From: Methanosphaera sp.
GTDB lineage: Archaea > Methanobacteriota > Methanobacteria > Methanobacteriales > Methanobacteriaceae
Assembly: GCA_013330915.1 (NCBI GenBank)
Contig: DUHK01000029.1
Coordinates: forward strand, 1-6,369
Direction of reading: 5' to 3'
DNA length: 6,369 nucleotides
The notes under the pieces are model-generated. The model did not search any database. It saw nothing but the letters and a program-made list of their open reading frames with translations, and was not told the DNA's origin. A program made the translations under genes and the position numbers. Below are positions 1-3,501 of the stretch, piece by piece (positions within the stretch are counted from its first letter, which is position 1; every line of letters starts with the position of its first letter).

Positions 1-551
1 TTTTCTGCCACTTCATAGAAGCATTTCTTGAAAAGTCCGTCTGAAATTTTAAGAACATTTGCCTTGTGTACTGCGGTAACTTTTTTGCGGCCTGTATCCT
101 TTGCGTATTGGAATGCGTATTCTGAAATTTTGTCTGATGCTGCTTTGGTGATTTTCTTTCTTGCTATTGCTCCTTCAGGAGTTTCTTCTTCATCACCTAT
201 GTAGAGGTCTTCGGTGTTTTCACGTACAATCATGAAGTCTATGTTTCCATATTTTTCAGGTTGTAATGATTTTACAGGTCTTAGGTTAACGAAGGTGTTG
301 AGTTCGTGTCTGAGTCTTACAATAACGTCTGCTGCTGTTTCACCTGCTGCTCCGAATAGTACGGCATCTGATTTTTTTGCTATTTCAATGGTTTCATCCG
401 GTAAAGGTACACCGGTTTCTTCCTTACATTTGTCTCCTGCTATTGCATGGGTGTAGTTAAATTCCACGTCTAACTTGTCCAGTACTGTGGTGGTTGCTTT
501 AACTACTTCTTCTCCTATTCCATCTCCCGGAATTACTGCTATGTTATACAT
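1..551 (-). CDS. leuB: 3-isopropylmalate (or homoisocitrate) dehydrogenase, N-terminal 183 residues, cut by the window edge
   Basis: This is a member of the NAD-dependent isocitrate/isopropylmalate dehydrogenase family, which oxidatively decarboxylates a 2-alkyl-malate; in leucine synthesis it makes 2-oxoisocaproate. The reading frame is open from ATG at 551 to the left edge. Visible motifs are IPGDGIG at residues 7-13, FGAAGETAADVIVRLR at 66-81, NLRP at 89-92, RENTEDLY at 110-117 and HKANVLKISDGLF at 162-174. Tyr117 and Lys163 are 46 residues apart, the spacing of the catalytic Tyr/Lys pair in this family (Tyr139/Lys185 in Thermus IPMDH). Arg81, Arg91 and Arg110 fit the malate-binding arginines. 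Roughly the first half of a protein of about 330 residues is present. The start has GAGGT 6 bases upstream, overlapping the leuD stop, with a 10-base gap between the genes. The GETAADVIV segment resembles what I remember of Methanocaldococcus LeuB, but AksF of the coenzyme B pathway is a close relative and cannot be excluded. Confidence 0.9.
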   Translation of the reverse strand, partial: MYNIAVIPGDGIGEEVVKATTTVLDKLDVEFNYTHAIAGDKCKEETGVPLPDETIEIAKKSDAVLFGAAGETAADVIVRLRHELNTFVNLRPVKSLQPEKYGNIDFMIVRENTEDLYIGDEEETPEGAIARKKITKAASDKISEYAFQYAKDTGRKKVTAVHKANVLKISDGLFKKCFYEVAE

Positions 552-561
552 TTTTTAACCT

Positions 562-1059
562 CTAAAACCTTGTTTTGTTTAAGTATTCTATTAATCCACC
601 GTTTTCCACAATTTCAAACATGAATTCAGGAAGTTTTGTGAAATCATAATCCTTGTCCTGGGTGGTGTTTGTGAGTGTTCCCTCTTCAAGATCAATTTTA
701 AGGATGTCTTCCTCTTCAATTTCATCAGGTCCGTTAGGTGCTTCCACTAATGGTAATCCTATGTTGGTTGCGTTACGATAGAAAATTCTTGCAAATGATT
801 TTGCAACAACTGCCTTTATTCCTGCTGCCTTAAGTGCGATAGGTGCGTGTTCACGACTTGATCCACATCCGAAATTGGAACCTGCCACTATGACGTCACC
901 TTCCTGTATTTTGTCTTTGTAATGTAAATCGTATCCTTCCATTACGTGTTTACCCAGATCTTCTGGTTTGCTTAAAGTCAGGTATCTTCCTGGGAGTATG
1001 CTGTCTGTATCTATGTCGTCTCCTAATTTTAGGGCTCTTCCTTCTATTATTTTTTCCAT
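562..1059 (-). CDS. leuD: 3-isopropylmalate dehydratase / homoaconitase small subunit (swivel domain)
   Basis: This is the small subunit of an aconitase-superfamily hydro-lyase. It supplies the swivelling domain that closes over the iron-sulfur active site of the large subunit encoded just upstream. The 165 residues match the usual length of archaeal LeuD/HacB. Motifs seen are GDDIDTDSILPGRY at 13-26, GSNFGCGSSREHAP at 60-73 (the substrate-binding GSSREH loop) and a KSFARIFYRNATNIGLP segment at 87-103. The substrate loop at 26-29 reads YLTL. As I recall it, the published methanogen rule assigns YLRT to homoaconitase and YLVY to isopropylmalate isomerase, so this protein matches neither. The start is supported by AGGAGGT at 1068-1074, 8 bases before ATG. 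The gap to the leuC stop is 21 bases and to leuB 10 bases, so the three genes are probably co-transcribed. The family assignment is firm; leucine versus coenzyme B precursor as substrate is open. Confidence 0.93.
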   Translation of the reverse strand: MEKIIEGRALKLGDDIDTDSILPGRYLTLSKPEDLGKHVMEGYDLHYKDKIQEGDVIVAGSNFGCGSSREHAPIALKAAGIKAVVAKSFARIFYRNATNIGLPLVEAPNGPDEIEEEDILKIDLEEGTLTNTTQDKDYDFTKLPEFMFEIVENGGLIEYLNKTRF

Positions 1060-1080
1060 ACGTCTTTACCTCCTATTGTC

Positions 1081-2337
1081 TTATTTTTTTTCAGGTGCGG
1101 TGATATGTCCTGTTAGAGCACTTTCTGCTGCAACTATTGGTGAGCTTAGGTATACTTTACCTTCAGGACTTCCCTGTCTTCCCTTGAAGTTACGGTTTGA
1201 TGTTGAAAGACTTACTTCTCCGTCACCAATGAGTCCAATGTGTCCTCCAAGACAAGGTCCACAACATGGATTACATACAAGTGCTCCTGCTTCTACGAAT
1301 ATGTCCATTAAACCTTCTTTGAGAGCTTGTTGGTAAATAGTTCTTGATGCAGGAATAACCAGTGTTCTTACTCCTTCTTTGATTTTGTTTCCTTTAAGTA
1401 CACGTGCAGCCTGTTGTAAATCTTTTAATCTTCCGTTGGTACATGAACCTATGAACACCTGGTCAATTTCAACGTCTTCAACTTCACTTGCAGGTTTTAC
1501 GTTGTCCACGTGGCTTGGACATGCAACCTGTGGTTCAAGATCGCTTACATCGATATCTATTGTGTTCAGGCTTGCTGCATCAAGGTCTGTTGTGAACTTG
1601 GTGTATGGTTTGTCTGTTCTGTTTTTAAGGTATTCGTCAGTGATTTTATCAGGTTCCACAATACCTGTTTTTCCACCCATTTCAATTGCCATGTTACTTA
1701 ACACCATACGGTCTGACATTTCCATTTGTTCAATGGTTTCTCCGGCGTATTCACATGATTTGTAGGTTGAACCGTCCTGTCCTACCTGTCCGATGATGTT
1801 TAGTATGACATCTTTACTGGTTACGTTTTCCTGTAACTGACCTGTTATGTTGAACCTGTTTGTTTCAGGAACTTTAAACCATAACTGTCCGGTTGCAAAT
1901 ACCATGGCCATATCGGTTGATCCGATACCTGTTGAAAATGCTCCGAGTGCACCGTTGGTACAGGTGTGTGAGTCACTTCCAACAATAACTGTTCCAGGTA
2001 ATGCATGTCCTTTTTCAGGTACTACCTGATGACATACTCCTTCGTAAACATCATAAAAATTAGTTATTCCCTGCTCTTTAACGAATTCTCTTAACATCTG
2101 ATGGTTTTTAGCAGCATCCAATGTATCTGCAGGTACCTGATGGTCAAATGGGATGACTATTTTTTCCGGGTCCCATACTTTGTCCGTATTGATTTGTTCT
2201 AATGCCTGGAGAGTTAACGGTCCAGTTAAGTCATGTACCATAGCAATGTCTATGTCAGCCATTACTATTTCTCCAGCTTCTACTTTATCCTTTCCTGAAG
2301 CTTTTGCTAATATTTTTTCAGCTATTGTCATTGACAT
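1081..2337 (-). CDS. leuC: 3-isopropylmalate dehydratase / homoaconitase large subunit (4Fe-4S hydro-lyase)
   Basis: This is the catalytic subunit of the LeuCD-type isomerase, which moves the hydroxyl group of 2-isopropylmalate (or of homocitrate homologues) by dehydration and rehydration on a [4Fe-4S] cluster. From the preferred start it has 418 residues, normal for the archaeal LeuC/HacA type. Motifs include FDHQVP, a GSDSHTCTNGALGAF segment, FIGSCTNGR, CNPCCGPCLGGH and STSNRNFKGRQG. The cluster ligands are Cys299, Cys359 and Cys362; the 60 and 3 residue spacings are those of bacterial LeuC. An in-frame ATG at 2355 would add six residues, but that ATG overlaps the Shine-Dalgarno sequence GGAGGT (2348-2353), so ATG at 2337, 10 bases downstream of it, is the better start. 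It is the first gene of the operon, followed by leuD after 21 bases. Whether it works in leucine or coenzyme B synthesis cannot be settled from sequence alone. Confidence 0.93.
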   Translation of the reverse strand: MSMTIAEKILAKASGKDKVEAGEIVMADIDIAMVHDLTGPLTLQALEQINTDKVWDPEKIVIPFDHQVPADTLDAAKNHQMLREFVKEQGITNFYDVYEGVCHQVVPEKGHALPGTVIVGSDSHTCTNGALGAFSTGIGSTDMAMVFATGQLWFKVPETNRFNITGQLQENVTSKDVILNIIGQVGQDGSTYKSCEYAGETIEQMEMSDRMVLSNMAIEMGGKTGIVEPDKITDEYLKNRTDKPYTKFTTDLDAASLNTIDIDVSDLEPQVACPSHVDNVKPASEVEDVEIDQVFIGSCTNGRLKDLQQAARVLKGNKIKEGVRTLVIPASRTIYQQALKEGLMDIFVEAGALVCNPCCGPCLGGHIGLIGDGEVSLSTSNRNFKGRQGSPEGKVYLSSPIVAAESALTGHITAPEKK

Positions 2338-2347
2338 GTTATTTGTT

Positions 2348-2353
2348 ACCTCC
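2348..2353 (-). promoter_or_regulatory. Ribosome binding site that decides the leuC start
   Basis: On the minus strand the text reads ATGGAGGTAACAAATAACATG. The GGAGGT is a near-perfect match to the 3' end of archaeal 16S rRNA and lies 10 bases before ATG at 2337. The upstream in-frame ATG at 2355 is part of this same stretch and has no such sequence in front of it. A third in-frame ATG at 2331 is 16 bases away, which is too far. Confidence 0.75.
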
Positions 2354-2426
2354 ATAATTGGTAAATATTTATTTTAAAGTGATTGTTCTTTGAATCTTTA
2401 CAGAATAGATATAATGATATTTTTTA

Positions 2427-2466
2427 ATCTTTGAAAGATAATTTCACTTTATATATATCTTTGGTT
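2427..2466 (-). promoter_or_regulatory. Predicted leuCDB promoter with operator-like palindrome at the start site
   Basis: Read on the minus strand, AACCAAAG (BRE-like, 2466-2459) is followed by ATATATATAAA (TATA, 2458-2448). About 25 bases downstream of the TATA centre the transcript would begin near 2428, giving a leader of about 90 bases. The perfect inverted repeat ATCTTT-G-AAAGAT (2427-2439) sits on that predicted start. The half-site ATCTTT (plus-strand reading) recurs at 2394-2399 and at 2457-2462, the latter overlapping the BRE. This layout would suit a repressor, but none is encoded here. The leader has no ATG before the gene and no leucine-codon run, so classical leader-peptide attenuation is not supported. 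Confidence 0.55.
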
Positions 2467-2634
2467 ATTTTGATTATTAATTTTATAGTATAATATTATG
2501 GAGATATAAATTGAAAAATAGTGCTTGGGAATGATGGTATGAAAATAAGATTTGATATAATATTAAAAAAAGGTTTAAAATAAAAAAATATGATATGGAG
2601 ATTTTCTTTTATAATTGTTTTGAGAGTATGAAAT

Positions 2635-2695
2635 AAAAACTAAAAAAATGGATTGAATTATAGTATAGGGATTTTTTTTAATTATTTTAGTTTTT
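2635..2695. repeat. Inverted repeat with 15-base arms, followed by a T-rich tract
   Basis: The left arm (2635-2649) contains AAAAACTAAAA and the right arm (2681-2695) contains TTTTAGTTTTT. The arms pair at 14 of 15 positions across a 31-base loop. On the plus strand the right arm and the following bases up to about 2725 are strongly T-rich. This is compatible with the end of a plus-strand transcript, because archaeal termination depends mainly on U-rich RNA. The arms are almost all A/T, so chance pairing in such sequence is a real alternative. Confidence 0.35.
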
Positions 2696-2733
2696 GTTAT
2701 TTTATTTCTTCTCTTCTATTTTTGTAACATAAG

Positions 2734-2745
2734 TTTCAATTGAAA
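2734..2745. repeat. Perfect 12-base palindrome TTTCAATTGAAA
   Basis: This self-complementary sequence contains two C/G pairs, which is less expected by chance in this A/T background than pure A/T palindromes. Its half-site TTCAAT recurs in the palindrome at 2900-2911. It could be a dimeric regulator site; no promoter is obvious immediately beside it. Confidence 0.3.
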
Positions 2746-2861
2746 TCCGATAACATGGAGGCTAATAAAGTATCTTATTTTTTTCAATTGTCTTAGTTTA
2801 GTATTTTCTATTTAGGATTATTTTTTTAAGTAATAGTTTTCATGATAATTATATTCAATCC

Positions 2862-2911
2862 ACAAATACTTTTTATACGCTTATTATATAAAGGTTTATT
2901 TCAATATTGAA
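2862..2911 (+). promoter_or_regulatory. Orphan archaeal promoter-like site with a palindrome at the predicted start
   Basis: ACAAATAC (BRE-like) is followed by TTTTTATA (2870-2877), a good archaeal TATA element. The expected start about 25 bases further on falls at roughly 2899-2902. That is exactly where the perfect 12-base palindrome TTCAATATTGAA (2900-2911) lies. No gene follows. About 115 bases downstream is GGAGTGAT (3017-3024) and then a TTG-initiated 10-codon frame ending at 3060, rich in Phe and Tyr. T-rich sequence from 3084 could end the transcript. Possible readings are a small RNA, a leader, or the promoter of a decayed gene. Confidence 0.35.
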
Positions 2912-3083
2912 TACAAAATCATTGAAGTTTACATACAATTTAGGTACAAATTACATGCAAATGTTTTCCACGATAATCTTTGTTTGAGTTTCTCTTGAGA
3001 TTTAATATTATTAATTGGAGTGATTTATTGAAGAACTTTTTTTATGGATTTTTTTATTAATAGTTTGAAGGGCGAATTTACAC

Positions 3084-3112
3084 TTTTTTATTTTGTTGTC
3101 TGTTGTTTTCTT
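3084..3112 (+). terminator. T-rich tract, possible archaeal terminator for the orphan transcript
   Basis: The segment runs CTTTTTTATTTTG and continues as a T-dominated stretch to about 3112. Archaeal RNA polymerase can stop at such U-rich RNA without a hairpin. It lies about 185 bases downstream of the start predicted for the promoter at 2862-2877. In a spacer this rich in T the evidence is weak. Confidence 0.25.
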
Positions 3113-3129
3113 ATTTGTTAATCACTAAA

Positions 3130-3155
3130 AAGTTATAAGTTATTACTAATAACTT
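3130..3155. repeat. Tandem 7-base repeat leading into a perfect inverted repeat
   Basis: AAGTTAT occurs twice in tandem (3130-3136 and 3137-3143). The second copy starts the perfect inverted repeat AAGTTATT-ACT-AATAACTT (3137-3155, 8-base arms, 3-base loop). The complement of this site contains TTATTAGTA, which recurs at 3284-3292 and 3457-3465 upstream of the RPA gene. It could be an operator or a small RNA hairpin. Confidence 0.35.
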
Positions 3156-3180
3156 CTACTTATTTTATAGAATTTACAAA

Positions 3181-3306
3181 GCTTTAAGTATTACAAAATT
3201 AAATATAATTAATACATTATAATTATTAATAATTTCATTAAAATATTAAATAATTTTTAATATTCAATATAATAATATAAAAATTATTAGTATATTTCAT
3301 TAAAAA
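3181..3306. repeat. Extreme AT core with nested inverted and direct repeats
   Basis: Between 3181 and 3300 only 9 of 120 bases are G or C. Inside it, AATAATTTTTA (3249-3259) pairs perfectly with TAAAAATTATT (3278-3288), and ATATT-C-AATAT (3260-3270) forms a smaller palindrome in the loop. The 12-base sequence ATTTCATTAAAA occurs at 3232-3243 and 3294-3305, flanking the structure. Such DNA melts easily and may lie upstream of the RPA promoter simply as a nucleosome-poor or flexible region. No origin-recognition box was recognised. Confidence 0.4.
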
Positions 3307-3350
3307 TTTGTGATAATGTTATGATGACTATTACTTCTCATGCATTAACC

Positions 3351-3369
3351 TAAAAACCTTTATATAGGT
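3351..3369 (+). promoter_or_regulatory. Predicted promoter of the RPA-radA operon
   Basis: TAAAAACC (BRE-like) precedes TTTATATA (3359-3366), a close match to the archaeal consensus. The TATA box lies in a near-palindrome, ACCTTTATATAGGT (3356-3369). Transcription would begin at about 3388-3392, giving a leader of roughly 110 bases. A weaker TATA-like element (GATATAAT, 3439-3446) is closer to the gene and could serve as a second promoter with a short leader. Confidence 0.6.
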
Positions 3370-3392
3370 CATACAAAAATCTAATCATAAAG

Positions 3393-3407
3393 TATGTAAT
3401 ATACATA
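3393..3407. promoter_or_regulatory. Inverted repeat TATGTA-ATA-TACATA at the predicted RPA start site
   Basis: Two perfect 6-base arms are separated by three bases. The element begins one to five bases downstream of the start predicted from the TATA box at 3359-3366. A protein bound here would block initiation, so it is a candidate operator, perhaps for control of the repair operon. No regulator gene is present to support this directly. Confidence 0.35.
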
Positions 3408-3455
3408 ACATTAAAATTTTTTCATAAAAAAATGAAAGATATAATCAAATTCACG

Positions 3456-3474
3456 ATTATTAGTAATTAATAAT
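3456..3474. promoter_or_regulatory. Inverted repeat in the RPA leader carrying the TTATTAGTA motif
   Basis: ATTATTA (3456-3462) and TAATAAT (3468-3474) are perfect 7-base arms around a 5-base loop, ending 12 bases before the RPA ribosome binding site AGGAG (3487-3491). The element includes the third copy of TTATTAGTA. All its pairs are A-T, so a stable RNA hairpin is unlikely; a DNA-binding site is the more plausible role. Confidence 0.3.
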
Positions 3475-3501
3475 AAAAACCCACGTAGGAGACGAGAAGA
3501 T

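Larger units (their letters stand above)
2356..3501. other. Long AT-rich divergent spacer without a convincing gene
   Basis: The stretch of about 1.15 kb between the divergent leuC and RPA genes holds only reading frames of up to a few dozen codons, all interrupted by TAA/TAG/TGA. It is visibly poorer in G+C than either flank, with a minimum around 3181-3300. I see no tRNA, rRNA, CRISPR repeat or insertion-sequence end. It does hold two gene promoters, a promoter-like site with no gene, several inverted repeats and long T-rich tracts, listed separately. A spacer of this size is large for a divergent pair, so it could include an unannotated small RNA or remnants of a lost gene. Confidence 0.7.

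Noticed and set aside
214..456. 80-codon plus-strand frame near the left edge
   Set aside because: It is antisense to the dehydrogenase gene, whose frame is intact from 551 to the edge with catalytic Tyr and Lys at correct spacing.
968..1336. 122-codon plus-strand frame across leuD and leuC
   Set aside because: It is antisense to two well-conserved genes and spans their junction. Its translation shows no family motif and no ribosome binding site was seen.
2338..2355. Upstream ATG at 2355 as the leuC start
   Set aside because: This ATG overlaps the ribosome binding site GGAGGT that serves the ATG at 2337, and the extra residues are not part of the family's conserved N-terminus.
1379..2377. 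Several plus-strand frames of 60-128 codons opposite leuC
   Set aside because: All are shadows of leuC in the opposite strand, and leuC carries every catalytic motif of its family.
2539..2796. Tiny frames with GGAG-like sequence (14 codons at 2539, 13 codons at 2595 and 2755)
   Set aside because: They are very short, lack properly spaced ribosome binding sites (GGAG lies inside the latter two), and are expected by chance in this composition.
3418..3437. Possible hairpin TTTCAT-AAAAAA-ATGAAA in the RPA leader
   Set aside because: Six mainly A-T pairs around a six-base loop would be unstable as RNA, and similar pairs are common in this AT-rich leader.
2356..3501. CRISPR array or replication origin in the spacer
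   Set aside because: There are no regularly spaced 28-37-base repeats. No origin-recognition box or cdc6/orc1 gene was seen; AT richness alone is not sufficient.
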